Positions 34,019 to 46,225 of a stretch of 64,000 bases of DNA are shown piece by piece. Numbering within the stretch: the stretch's first letter is position 1; each line of letters starts with the position of its first letter. The translations under genes were made by a program, and so were the position numbers. Below the pieces are notes generated by a model. The model searched no databases, was not told where the DNA came from, and saw only the letters and a list, made by a program, of their open reading frames with translations. Location of the stretch: the NCBI GenBank assembly GCA_020746835.1, contig JAGPNK010000007.1:992001-1056000 (forward strand), read 5' to 3'. Origin of the DNA: Stachybotrys elegans (Eukaryota > Ascomycota > Sordariomycetes > Hypocreales > Stachybotryaceae).

Positions 34019-34327
34019 TCAGGAATGACGAGTTCCGTATGCCATTCTCAGGAAGAGGAGAGAGGGAGCTGAGTTAAAAAACGCGACGGGATTGGGGTAG
34101 GAGGAGGAGATGGTGGTGCTGGTGAGGCTTAGGTCTTGGACTGCGCTGCGCGGGCGAAGAGGAGCGAGATACGACAGGGAGCGAGTCCGCCCCCAAAATG
34201 CTTGCGGGCGACAGGCCCAGGGACTGTGAGTGGACAAGGAGTACGCCGGTACTGGGCTGGCTAACGACTGGTGGAGGCGGGGCGCAGCTCGGCGCGCATC
34301 CAGGTATCGGCGAGGTAGTTTGGACAT
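34019..34327 (-). CDS. Possible small Arg-rich protein or upstream ORF
   Basis: A 102-codon frame starts with ATG at 34327, about 590 bp upstream of the transporter start and on the same strand. The N-terminal half is basic and acid-poor (MSKLPRRYLDARRAAPRLHQ), like a mitochondrial presequence. The rest is low-information Ser/Pro/Leu sequence with no recognised domain. It may be a chance frame, an upstream ORF in a long leader that lowers transporter translation, or a small protein gene. I would not rely on it. Confidence 0.2.
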   Translation of the reverse strand: MSKLPRRYLDARRAAPRLHQSLASPVPAYSLSTHSPWACRPQAFWGRTRSLSYLAPLRPRSAVQDLSLTSTTISSSYPNPVAFFNSAPSLLFLRMAYGTRHS

Positions 34328-35412
34328 GTTGGGTGTTCTAGACTATTGCCGTGGTACCTCTTGCTACGCTGCGTAGACCATACAAAGGCCCGTACATTGC
34401 TTGGCTAGCTCAAACTTGTTACTGTAGGGTATCTGCCGAGGTACTTGGCAGGACCCTTTGCGGTCTCGTACGGATAATCGGACAGCCAAATCCCTTTGGG
34501 GGGGAAAGGGGGTGACCCCATTCACAGTTGCCCCTAACTGATGGTGCTAAGCTCCATTGCACTGAGGGGAGTAACTGGCAGCGCACATCGCACTATAGGG
34601 ACCTAGGTAGGGAGGTAAAGCTAGCAGTTGGGTGAGCCAGGAGCAGGAAGGAAGCGTGCCGTGTTGCGGGTGGAAGCTCAGCTAAGCACCAGTGAGGACT
34701 AGCGGAGGAAGTGGGTAGGTACCTAAAGACTATAATGTGGATAAGGAAGGCATGAAGGAACGTCAGAGACTGTCATTGTGGAAGAAGTGGCCTATTGATC
34801 ATTTATTGGAGCAATGAGGAATGAATGCACAAAGCCTAGCAGCCAACCTATCCGGCCTGGCTGACCATGTTCACAGCAAAAGAGGGGTAAGAGATGAGAG
34901 AAGAAGGTGTCATAGATGAACGAATGCATGTGGAGGGAATGGAGGAGCAGCCCAGGTATGTACCTATTGCCGGGCCGGACTGGGTCAGGATGGGGCGGAT
35001 GGATGGAACACCTGCCTTAATATGGGTACAGACAACACAATGCATAAGACAGACACTGAGACTGGACGAAGAGCGAGCTTATGGGGCTGGGGGAAGAAGG
35101 CGGAGGTCAAAGGAATAAAATAAAAGGGAACTACTTCAACAATAATCTTTCTCTTTCTATGTAGGTATGTATGTACCCCTGCAGAACGAGAACGAAGCAC
35201 GGCCGATGATTACCTAACAGATGCAACAGGAGTAGGGCAGAAATCGAGAGCCAAGTGCAACTAAGCTTTTGAGACTAGCGCCATGTGGCATCAATCTAAC
35301 AAGGGGGGGCGAGTGAGCGACCACGACAAGGCCCTTTTCGGTGCTCGGCAGGCATCGTGAGTCGCGCGCACACAAGACGAGGAAAAGAGAGGCGGCGGGC
35401 TCGTATGACATG

Positions 35413-35453
35413 ACATACACACATACACGCATACACGCATACATACATACATG
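35413..35453. repeat. ACAC/ACAT microsatellite tract
   Basis: About 41 bp of imperfect acatacac and acatacat repeats in the gene-poor stretch. Confidence 0.75.
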
Positions 35454-36169
35454 GTGCGCACAGAGGCCGGATTCGTTGCCGAGTACAGATTTCGTATCAC
35501 GTCGACGCGACGGACCGCGTGGGGATGGCGCGCCCCTTTTTACCGCCCAGCACCAATCAACGGGTACTGTACACTATCTATCATCTGTCGAGGTTGCACA
35601 GAAACCCCCGGCAAAGGCACGTAGACAGGGGTCGCGATTGACACGTCCTTTGTTGTAAAACTCCGTATTATGAGCAGCTCAACTTGGCGGCGGCCCCCAA
35701 AACGTAACTTCCCATATCCCATCACCAATTTTGCTGACCGCATCAACATCGCCATTCAAAAAAGGTACCTGGGGGGCTCTGTTTCCAAACATAGCTCGAG
35801 AAGGAGAATAAGATAACAACAACCCCCTTGCTCAGTAAGTAAGGGACTTCTTGGCCAAGTCCAATTTCCCAAGCAGCGGGGCCTTTTTTTTCTCTCTCTC
35901 TTTCATTGGGAAGAGAAAAAGAGAAAGAAAAAAGGGCGAAATAACACCAACTCCACTGTGAGATGGTGGTACCACGATCCTTCCAGCCAGGCACTTCACT
36001 AAGGAGGGAGGGAGCTCACTTGGTACGCATTGTAATTGTGATACAATCAATACGAGGAACAAGCCTGTCGGTGCTCTGCCTCCATCGCAGCAAAAGTGTC
36101 CATGCGGCAAGGCCCGAACGGTCTCAGAGCCCAGGCCTCAGTCCACATGATGTGGAGGAACATAGTAAA

Positions 36170-36215
36170 TGAAAACAAAAATTAAAAATTAAATAATTAA
36201 ATAATTAAATAAAAA
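36170..36215. repeat. AT-rich tract with AAATAATT repeats
   Basis: Nearly pure A/T, with aaataatt repeated about three times, and a short poly-A at both ends. It has easily melted DNA character. No origin consensus can be claimed. Confidence 0.65.
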
Positions 36216-37034
36216 GGGGGTCATTGTCTCTGGATAAGACACGCCCCCGTTTCGTGGAGAAGCGAGCCTCAATCACCACGAACCCTTCGCCTTCTGTCAC
36301 GAGAACACGGCCTCTGCCAAGAAGATCCCTCCCCCTTCGCGCTCCATGTTACCCAGAGCAGTAGAATCCCTGCCTTTGGCATCGGCTTGCCAAGTCCGCT
36401 GCCGAGCCTCCCATAAGCGCCCACCCTTCCTCCCCCTTTCGGCCGCTTCCTTCTCCATTCATCTGCGGGCGAGAGCTGACAGGCCAAAGCGGGCAAACGA
36501 CTGCCCCAGAGTCAGGTTACCGTACCCGTCCGCCGGCTGTGCTCACATGCCAAGGTGCCAGGCCATAGAAACAGACGTGGGGGGGAAGGCGACTGCGCCA
36601 CGATCCCCAATGTGCGAAAATGTGTCAATATCTGACATCTGACATTTGACATCTCGTTCAAAAGACGGGCCTTGGACCTGAAACTGCTTTTGACCTATCG
36701 CTGTTTCATCGTAAGCTGAAGCTCGATGTACATATACCATGATATCAGAGCACCCTGTTTTACCATGGAAACACTCGGCATGGTGAGTTGTTACAGCCAA
36801 TCATACAATGTTCTGTGATGAGGCACACCTCGTATCATTCTACAATTGCCAAGTTATATTGCTATTCTGAATTCTCGAGGCAATGCCGCGAGTCAAAGCT
36901 CGGCTCCCCATGTTGCGTCTTCCCTTGTAACCATGCTCCAGTCAAGGGACAAAAATGCCATCCGATAAACGCCGGCGCTATGCAATCCCGACTCAAAAAA
37001 TCTTCGTGCTGAGAACGTACATGCCATCCATACC

Positions 37035-39122
37035 CTAATTGGGCGGTTCTGCGTCTACAACAGACACTGTTGGTTTACTACCGTCTTCGGGCTTTAGCGT
37101 TTCTGGTTCTTGTGCAGCTTCCCCCTGTCCAGAGTCGGCAGAGCCAGCAGCTGCCTGCGAGACAGCCGTGGTTGGCTGGGCATGACCATTCGTGATACCG
37201 TTGGTCTTGGGGGCCGGCTCGGCGCTCGCTACTGCATTGTACACCACCCTCGGGTCGATGCAGTCGTAAAACAACATGAAAACGCCTGGTGAAAGCCCGA
37301 GAACAGTCTCTTCATCGACTTTGGTGACATTGTGGTCGCTCAGTCTCCACCAATCCATCTCTTCCTCGTCCTCCGTCATGCTATCAAGCTCGTATGCCTC
37401 CTCGCCGTCCTTGCTATCCTCGGATCCCTCTGCGCCTATCGGAGAACTAGCTTTCCCTCCCCTCACCGGTGACGGGGGCTGTCCATTGCGTGGAAGCTTG
37501 CGATAGCAAATGTAATGTCCGTTCTCGTGACGACCGTAGTGTGTTACGGCCGCCTTCAGCTCATACAGTGGGCCAGAAATCCGCGATTCGCTTGCATCAC
37601 CAGCTACCATGGAAATCTCCGGGCCAAGCTGCCAACGCTCAGTTTCCGATATCTTCTCCTGGGTCGGATCTGTTCCTGGTGGATCTGCACTGCCCAAACA
37701 CCAGGGTCCAAGGTCCAACACCATGGGGAACCTCACGGGGGCCGAGTTCTTCATCATGTTGAAGGTGGCCGGGTCGAAGACAGATCGGTTCATGTGGATC
37801 ACCAAGCTCTGCGGAGGTCGTGCAATCACGATTTGTTTTGTCTTGGTAGTCGTTACCTTGGTCTGGTTTGAGACTTTGCACTTTTCGTGTATCGTCTTAT
37901 CGTCGAGAGCGTCTTCCTCCAGCGCGAGCTCTACGGCTTCGAGTCTTGATGTTGGCTCCTTGAGCTGCTGTTCGGTCGCATCCTTCTCTTTCATCGTATT
38001 CACAAGTCTAGTGAGAAGCCTATTCGCTTTAAGAAGCGTGCATCGGGGACACTCAACACCCTCGATGGGCTCCAGCTTGGTGTAGGCATTCAGCCTATCT
38101 TTTAGGTCGTAAGATTGCTGATTAAGTCCCAAACTCAGCGTCAAGCAATTAAATGGTATCATCGACAGCCCCTCCGAATAGCCGCATGTCACGCATGCGA
38201 CTCTCTGCGCGAGTAGCCCTTCCAAGGGATTCTTGAGCTCTTGTGCCGTCGTAGTCAGTGGTTGAGAACTCGGATCTTCATCGAGCGTATTCACTGGTCG
38301 TCCGTCTCCATCAGGGGTTTTCCGGAGCCCGGTATGCCGGCTCGTCGTCTTTACAGCCGCAGCAATAGCTTTGTCGATATCGTCCAGGATCTTCGAATAG
38401 TATTCTTGGGCGTCTTGTTGCGTCCAGGTGCTCATGGACTTGAGGACCGACGGCGTCCACAGCGTTTTTCCATTGTTTGACTGGTCGTTCAAGTCGGTTA
38501 TCAGCGTGCGCAACGTTTGCGCCACATCGCCCTTGCTCTCCTGGCTCTTCATACTCCTCAAGCAAGTCGAAAGATAGTCGGGAAACGTCGACAGGGATGC
38601 CAGACCCTGAAGGATGCTATTCTGGTAGCACGAGTTGTCCCTGTTTCCCAGGCCGGGTGGGCGCTGGGTGTCGAGCTTGAAGCCTAGTGCGCTGCCTGTG
38701 GTGGATAGAGCTCGGCTTCTAACCTGGAGGACTGAGGCCATCACCCCTCCGGAGCGATCCAAGCCCAGGACTCTGCGCATAGCGTCGCTCTTTGACGCAT
38801 GGTCGTGTATGGTTGTGTGGGTAGTGGTCATCGAAGACTGCGGCGCTGAGCTGTCTCGTTTGTCGAGGAGTTCTAGAAGCGACGTCGGTACCAGGTACAC
38901 TAGGGTATCCCAGATGAGATCTCCGAGGAATACAAAAAGGCCGTCTGGGGCTATCCTGGGTCCATAAACACTATAGAAGATGGATAGGAGGACGAGGGCG
39001 ATGGTCACGGCCACCCCAGGCTCCGACGCTCGCTCCCAGAGGATGTCGCGGCTGTGCAGCTGCCGATGTCCGCTAGATCGGGCGTCGTAGAAATTCTTGA
39101 ACTCGGTATGCTGGGACGTCAT
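37035..39122 (-). CDS. UBP16: Ubiquitin-specific protease, membrane-anchored (Ubp16/USP30 type)
   Basis: A single exon of 695 residues. A hydrophobic segment near the N-terminus (about 37-53) precedes a low-complexity linker. The USP fold follows, with the Cys box GLGNRDNSCYQNS (catalytic Cys165) and the His box GRHENGHYICYRK (His536); an acidic/Asn partner lies in the WWRLSDHNV region. A zinc-finger-like pair, CVTCG (310-313) and CPRC (358-361), sits within the fold, as in other USPs. The C-terminal 130 residues are Pro/Glu/Ser-rich. Yeast Ubp16 and human USP30 are anchored in the outer mitochondrial membrane and remove ubiquitin there. The anchor position supports that type. It is head-to-head with the TMLH gene. 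Confidence 0.88.
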   Translation of the reverse strand: MTSQHTEFKNFYDARSSGHRQLHSRDILWERASEPGVAVTIALVLLSIFYSVYGPRIAPDGLFVFLGDLIWDTLVYLVPTSLLELLDKRDSSAPQSSMTTTHTTIHDHASKSDAMRRVLGLDRSGGVMASVLQVRSRALSTTGSALGFKLDTQRPPGLGNRDNSCYQNSILQGLASLSTFPDYLSTCLRSMKSQESKGDVAQTLRTLITDLNDQSNNGKTLWTPSVLKSMSTWTQQDAQEYYSKILDDIDKAIAAAVKTTSRHTGLRKTPDGDGRPVNTLDEDPSSQPLTTTAQELKNPLEGLLAQRVACVTCGYSEGLSMIPFNCLTLSLGLNQQSYDLKDRLNAYTKLEPIEGVECPRCTLLKANRLLTRLVNTMKEKDATEQQLKEPTSRLEAVELALEEDALDDKTIHEKCKVSNQTKVTTTKTKQIVIARPPQSLVIHMNRSVFDPATFNMMKNSAPVRFPMVLDLGPWCLGSADPPGTDPTQEKISETERWQLGPEISMVAGDASESRISGPLYELKAAVTHYGRHENGHYICYRKLPRNGQPPSPVRGGKASSPIGAEGSEDSKDGEEAYELDSMTEDEEEMDWWRLSDHNVTKVDEETVLGLSPGVFMLFYDCIDPRVVYNAVASAEPAPKTNGITNGHAQPTTAVSQAAAGSADSGQGEAAQEPETLKPEDGSKPTVSVVDAEPPN

Positions 39123-40034
39123 TCTTGGAGGAGGCGGTCGGTCTAATCGGAAGGATGAAGCAGCAGTGGATGATGCGACGCGTGGCGATTTGCGACGGCG
39201 GCCATTGCCAGCAAGCAGGCCGGGACTTTCCAGTCACTCTGCAAACTGGAGGGAGGATGCGAGAAAATATGGAGTCTGCCGATGTGTCCTCGCCCTGGGG
39301 GAATGGTATGGCGGAGGGATCGCGTCGCTCAGCGATATCGTTGTCTTGGAGAGTGCGGTTCGTTGACGAGTCGGTCGAGGAAGAAAGTGACACAATGAGC
39401 CGGCGCTGGTATCTCTTTAACTGGATATAGTGCAGGTACTTGTGCTGCTGCTAGCCGAGTGTCTGGCACAGAGTAGCAAGGTCTGAGCTCTGTTAACAGG
39501 CACTTTCCCGATTACGAACCCGGTCCACAACGTCAATTCCAAGCAACTTAAATGTTGAGGCGATATTTGCAACTCGCAACGTGCCAAGGCGTCGGTGATC
39601 CAGGCAACCCACCTCACAATAGAAATATCAGATTTTCCTTGAAATTACTATCCAGCGGGTTTCTCTGTACAGGGCTTGGGGGCTGCTGTGGCACGTTTGC
39701 ATGCCTTGCGGACTTGAAGAATTCTTTGATTGTGACAAACTCGAAGGCAAGGATTAAAATACGCATTCCAGAGCAATACAGACGTGAATGGCTAGTCTGT
39801 GATATTTATGCCGCCCAGGGGATCATTTTCCTAGCTCATGTGCTTTGGCAAGCAGCATCACGAGAGCTGTCCAGTGGATGCTTCTTAGGTCCCAGTCCCA
39901 CTCACGTGTTATCCCACTCAGCAGACCAGACCAGATGCGAGCCCTCGGAGCTGAAGCGGAAGCGGCTACATGCACCACCCTCTTCCGCTATCTATCAACG
40001 CCCACAGCTCGCCCAGAAAGTATTGGTGCCCATC
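39123..40034. other. Divergent region between UBP16 and TMLH
   Basis: A 912 bp gap that must contain both promoters. Open frames here have no recognisable domain and no TATA box is evident. Confidence 0.45.
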
Positions 40035-41865
40035 ATGCATCCCTCATTCTGTAAGAGGGCACTCTCGCTCACGGCACCCTTGTCAAGGCGTCGCGCCTCC
40101 ATCAGAGGGTATGAAGCTCCTACTGCCAACCTCGGCTATCCGTCATAGTGACTCTGGTGACGGCTCAGACTGCCTTTTGCTCAGCCGGCGCAGAATAGGC
40201 CTTGTTCCCTGAGATGGATGGCCACAGCAAAGAATATACAATCTCCCGTCACGCTACACAAGGATGACAGCGGAAGACTGTTGCTACAAAGCGGCGGCGA
40301 CAAGACGCACCTGTAAGTCCGGGCTGAGCACTGTGACCAACAAGCCGAGACTGAGCGGAATGCTAGGTCAAGCTATTGGCTTCGGTAAGTCAATCGTTCT
40401 CTCCATGCGTGCCGCGATTAACAGTCTCAAGCGACAACTGCCGCTGCAGCACCTGTGTGAACCAGGATACATTGCAGAGAGAAAACGAGCTCATACAGGT
40501 GATATTCCCATTGACTATCACGAGGCCCATTGTCTCACTGTTGGCAGCTTGATTTGGATGTGAAGCCCCTAGACATCATAGTAGAAGAAGATGGGGTCAG
40601 AGTAACGTGTAAGTTAACCTCTGTTGACAAACTACACAGATGGCTAAATACCCTCAGGGACCGATTCTCATACGAGCCACCATCCCTGGGAATACTTACT
40701 CAAGGCTTTGCATAAGACCCCCAAAGCGTTTGAGACAACGTCAGTGTAGCTCCATTGCTCATTATGCTTGTGAGGCCCATCCTCACTAATGCCACAGTAC
40801 CGAGCACAAACTCTGGGATGCCTCCATTGCATCAAATCCTCCCGAAGTCGCCTTTGAGACAGTCATGTCAGGGCCAAGTTCCGCAGGCATGGCCGTCCTC
40901 ACAGACGCCATAGTATGTGTTGAAGCCTCCATGAAGTTGACCCAGCTTGATGAGTGCTCATATATCATTCAGATGGAATACGGCTTCTGTTTTGTCTCGA
41001 AAACGCCAGCAACGCCTGAGGCAACCCAAGAGCTGCTGGAAAGTATTGGGCCTATCCGGCATACACACTACGGAGGGTTTTACGACTTTAAACCCGACCT
41101 GGCCCTGGCCGACACGGCATACACCAACCTGGCACTTCCAGCTCACACTGACAACACCTACTTCTCAGAGCCAGCAGGGCTTCAGGCCTTCCACATGCTT
41201 TCCCACACCATGGGCTCTCACGGCCCATCAGACGGGCAGAGCCTCGGCGGCCTGTCACTGCTGGTAGACGGCTACAACGTTGCGAACCAGCTCCGTCGGG
41301 AGAATGAGACGTTGTACGAGAAGCTCGCGGAGGTCAAGGTGCCGTACCACGCCAGCGGCAATCAAGATGTTGCCGTGACGCCGTATGCGGACTTCCCCGT
41401 CATCTCCACGCTCGCAGGCCAACCCCACATTATACGCTGGAACGACCCGGACCGTGGCATCCTGCCAGCGGATGTGGGCAGGGCATGGTACGAGGCCGCC
41501 CAGAAATGGGCCAGCTTGGTGCAGGATAAGGGCAACGAGTACTGGTTCCAGCTCGAGCCGGGTCGTGTACTGAGTAGGTGGACATTTGCCCAGAATCTAT
41601 CTCTCTTTACTGGCAGACTAACCAAAGACACAACCACAGTATTCGACAACTGGAGAGTCCTCCACGGAAGAAGTTCGTTCACAGGAATAAGACGCATGTG
41701 CGGAGCATACAGTGAGCATCGTCAACTTCTCGAGACATGCCCGCAGCATCATGGCTAACAGCAAACGCAACAGTCGGTCGGGATGATTTTATATCGCGCT
41801 GGAAGCTCTCCAACTTCCCCCGCAACGACGTGATCATGGCCAACATGCACCGCAGAATCGACTAA
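40035..41865 (+). CDS. Trimethyllysine dioxygenase, first enzyme of carnitine synthesis
   Basis: Eight or nine exons. From exon 2 onward the model is firm: ..-40312, 40367-40384, 40432-40498, 40548-40608, 40658-40739, 40798-40912, 40973-41711 and 41774-41865, with introns of 47-62 bp except one shorter. The third exon is only 18 bp (encoding SSYWL). The join gives WLRDNCRCSTCVNQ, the zinc-binding DUF971 domain; then VTWTDSHTSHHPWEYL; then the dioxygenase core with iron ligands His-Asp in ALPAHTDNTYF and the distal His in DNWRVLHGRSSF. An upstream exon 40035-40108 could encode a mitochondrial presequence (MHPSFCKRALSLTAPLSRRRAS) and joins in frame to 40199, giving 453 residues; if it is not used, the first ATG is 40218 and the protein has 422. 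The enzyme hydroxylates N6-trimethyllysine using iron and 2-oxoglutarate in mitochondria. Confidence 0.88.
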
Positions 41866-42789
41866 GAGCCACAGGATCGCGACGCCAGCTATTTGTCCAG
41901 TCTCGGCATCTTGGTATTCTTACGGATCCATGGGTAGGTAGTGGACAGCTTCTCCCCCGTCTATTACAGCCCCTTGATGGGACGCAGACGGTCCGAATCA
42001 CCAAACGTAGCCGATGGTTATCCTGTGGATACGCAATGCCAGAGACGAATCAAATGCCCATCCAGTTGCCAACTTCGGCCCATCTCGAGCTGAGGGACGG
42101 GAGCCCCACCACCTATGACATAGTGCCAAACAAGTTATGACGGTGATGGTGATGGTGCAGGTGAGTTTGCGAAGACGCCCATGATCCCCAGCGGTTTGTC
42201 TGCGATGCGCTGGTGTTGATCACGGTCATGCACGACATGCCGACGTGCGCCCACAAACAATGCTACGTCCATATCGAGAAGGAAAAAAAAAAGGCAAAGC
42301 CTGAGCAAAGCAACACAACAGGCTGATAGGCACAGGCTGCCCCTCTTTTCTGGTTTGTGAAGCTCGCACCAAACCCGCCAACTGGTCCACCATCCATCCA
42401 GCTTTGTTCCCGCTGCATCAAGACAAACCGGTAACATCTTCTACCAGGGTTTCCGGCTGTCTTGCGGTGTGCGCCCCCAAGATGGGGAAACGGGACGATG
42501 CGGTAAAATGTCGCATTGGGCGTCGAGCGCGCGAAAGTGGGAAATAGGCAAATAAATAAATAGCAAACTCGTGTCTTTCTCTGTTCATAAGGCAACGGCA
42601 GTCCCGTCCCCCTCCTTCCCCCATTTGACCCCGCCTATTGTTGCCCATCCTCACCTCCAGCTTCTACCCCGCGATCCTAGAGCTCCAGCATCACAAGTAG
42701 AAGCCTGCCGTCTCTAACCCTCCCTCCCCAGCCGATTACCTCCCCCCTCGAGACAGACACTCAATTCTCTTCTCGCCAACACAGACAAG
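41866..42789. other. TMLH 3' flank and promoter of the SDR gene
   Basis: The right part has long pyrimidine-rich tracts ending CACAGACAAG just before the SDR ATG, typical of strongly expressed fungal genes. No coding potential or repeat of note. Confidence 0.5.
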
Positions 42790-43787
<998 letters not shown>

Positions 43788-44062
43788 TCACCCCAAAAGA
43801 CATAGACGCAAAAGGATAAAGAGGATACCCCAGGACCTTTGCAATAGATGGCTTCTACGCACTAGCTTGGAGGGGTTTCGAGTGCAATGCCTTGTAACGC
43901 TGGAGCTGTGCAGGACGTGATGTGTAACGAACCAAATCAGAGCCATAAATGAACCAATACAATCAATAGAAGACTAATACAGTCAGAAGAGCCCGAACCA
44001 CACGTCCAGGGTCGTTGCGTGGAAATCCCATTCCTATCTGCCACGAAAAAGTCCTCGATCAG

Positions 44063-45434
44063 TTACCAGAATCTTTCGGTGATCCGTGGCGGCAGCGGCA
44101 TATCCATAGGTTCCACATCCAGCTCCATGACCTGAAGCTCATTCCATCGCATCTCATTGTCGTATACTAAGCCACAGACCTGCCTCGGTGATTCACGAGT
44201 GGCATCGCGCAGCTGGTGGACGAGCTGAACCACTTTGCGCAGACCAGTCTGGTTGGCCGGCAGCTCCTCCCACGCTGTTCTCCCCATGTGTTCAAAGTCC
44301 ACCTTGTCAACGACTTCTCCAGGGAGACGACGCCCAACCAAGTGATACATAATGCGAGAGAACCAGACCTTTGGGGTCAAATGACCCGGAACTATGCCCA
44401 TTCGGTATGTTGATAGAACTGTGCATTGTCCATGGCTTATTTCTGTACCTTCCTTTGTGACATGGACGTCTGGGCTCTCTATCTCGGCCACTTCGTTGGC
44501 TTCTTCTTGATTTTCGACAGCTCCCAAGTCCTTGGTGGCATCGACTTTAGAGACATGAGCTGACGGACTGGCGTCTACAGCCGATGACTCTAGGTCTGCG
44601 TCGACTTTGCACCGAACTAGGACGCTCAAATCCCCAAGTTTGTAGCGAATCAGTCTATAGTATGGCTTGGGCGGCATGAGCTCTCCGTCGCCCTCTTGTC
44701 TCTTTGTGAACTGCCTCTGGAAGCTTGGGTCGAAGTTGGGCCGAGACTTGTCGGAGAGAGGCGAGTTTTGCTCAAGATCGTCGACTATCAAGGTGTTATT
44801 TACCAGTTGGAGGTTGAATCGCAAAGCCTTGCCACGATGGCCATCGCAAAGAACGAATAGCTTGAAGAGGCTGGTCGCGTCGGTGATCAAGTCGATGTCC
44901 TTGCAACTGAATTTTGGACTCATGATGGCAGCAGCAAGAAACGCCGCTTCTAAGGGGTGCGTTGGATATGTTTGGATATCTGGGCCGTGATGGGGAATCA
45001 ACTTTTGAGGACTTGGATATCCCAGCCACCTCCGAGCATATCCTGTTCCATAGGGTTTGAGAATCTGAACTTGTCATATGTAAATGGTATCTTACCTGGA
45101 ACAGCAATGACAGTGGGTTCATCATACAGGCGGCTCCTCACAACGGTGTAGCTGCTGATACACTCGTCTACGGGACTGTTTTCCACGGGACACTCGCGGG
45201 GTTCTATCGAAGCCAAGGTTATGGCGAGCCTGAGAGTTTTGCAATCTTGTTTGATCCAATGTCGTCGGAACTAAAGGTATTTCTTGTATGTCAGGATCAT
45301 CGGTCAACAGCGCAAGCATTTCGCCCAGGCACCTAGGGGTCGAAGGGACTCACGTCAACAACTCGTTCTTCATCTGGGTCATCCTCGGCGATGTGTGTGC
45401 GGAGCTCGTTCAGGGCAATCTTGCCATCATCCAT
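44063..45434 (-). CDS. Fungal family of unknown function, often labelled geranylgeranyl pyrophosphate synthetase
   Basis: Three exons, 45354-45434, 45096-45270 and 44063-45042, give 411 residues. The 53 bp second intron must use the AG at 45043-45044; an earlier AG would break the frame. The protein starts MDDGKIALNELRTHIAED and continues with YTVVRSRLYDEPTVIAVPG. The core has HPLEAAFLAA, then DIDLITDATSLFKLF, RLIRYKLGDLSVLVRCKVD, TPKVWFSRIMYHLVGR and WEELPANQTGLRKVVQLV. I remember homologues labelled geranylgeranyl pyrophosphate synthetase, but I find no prenyl-diphosphate DDxxD motif, so I reject that name. They form lineage-specific expansions in fungi. The function is unknown. Confidence 0.8.
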
Positions 45435-46225
45435 CTTTCCTCTTGTACGTCCAGATTCGGCCGTGGACCTGTAGTGCCGCGCCTAGGGCAAAGCTTCAGT
45501 ACTCGCAACGAGGAGATGAGGAGCAGCAGCAGCAGAGCCTTTCGGAAGTGTTGGTTTTAAAGTTGAAAGAGGGAGGCGGGTAAGCAATGCTTGAAGGAGA
45601 CGGGAACCTGCAGCCGGATGCAGCTGCCCAGATAGATCAATCATAGCAAATAGGTTAGGTAGTACCTTAACACGCTTGTGCGGAAGCACAAGAGCTGCTA
45701 ATCGAGGTACCTACAAGCGAACGTACTGCTAAGGCTGCTTTCAAAACGCAGGCAAGTACCTCCCTGTCACCAGTCAGTGGCCCTGAAGCTGAAATGACGA
45801 CGGCAAGATTCAGGTCATCAAGGGCCCTCGGCCATTAGCTATAATATTCTACGGAAGAAAGATGGCCTCAAAGCCATAGCTACACAAGAGCGTCCCGAGA
45901 CCCAGCTGGGGAAGGTCTCCAGACCCATATTATAGAGTAGAACCGAGGTAGGAATCAGGATGATTCCCTGGGCAGCGTTGCATAAGATGTATCAGACCAT
46001 GATGTCCAATGATGTTGCGTCTAACCTCTCACTCCAACTCCCAGGACCAACGCGCTGAAGTCGCCGAGCACCACCTCCAGCTTCGCGTCCTCAACAGCAC
46101 TAAGTCGCTTCAATGTAGTCCATGTACTTAGTAGGCATAAGTCATCTCCCATCATCGCCAAGCCGTGTGTCCATCAGGAGAATTCTGTGCATTCTTTCTC
46201 CATAATGCTACTTTAGAGTCATGTC
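45435..46225. other. Intergenic stretch between the unknown-family gene and calcineurin A
   Basis: It includes the upstream region of the unknown-family gene (with a CAG/GCA-rich patch near 45520) and the 3' flank of calcineurin A. No gene is supported. Confidence 0.5.

Larger units (their letters stand above)
33734..37034. other. 3.3 kb gene-poor stretch upstream of the transporter gene
   Basis: No confident gene. The first 600 bp may be a long 5' leader of the transporter, with an ATG-initiated 102-codon frame (listed separately). From about 34.4 kb the DNA is broken into short frames with poly-A, poly-purine, CA/TA and AAATAATT repeats. I see no TPT exon, RNA gene or transposon here. A long noncoding RNA cannot be excluded. 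Confidence 0.45.

Noticed and set aside
35401..35460. CRISPR-like or telomere-like array
   Set aside because: Only a simple ACAC/ACAT microsatellite; no spacers and no telomere unit.
40913..40972. Reading through the 60 bp TMLH intron as coding
   Set aside because: The intron is a multiple of three and open, but GTATGT and ATTCAG ends are clear and its removal gives the family's DAI-MEYGFCFV join.
44796..45125. Alternative reading around 45 kb with an acceptor at the first AG after VPG
   Set aside because: It would make a 26-31 bp intron and break the reading frame; the 53 bp intron restores the family sequence.
44063..45434. Geranylgeranyl pyrophosphate synthetase as product
   Set aside because: No DDxxD prenyl-synthase motifs; the name is a database label I do not trust.
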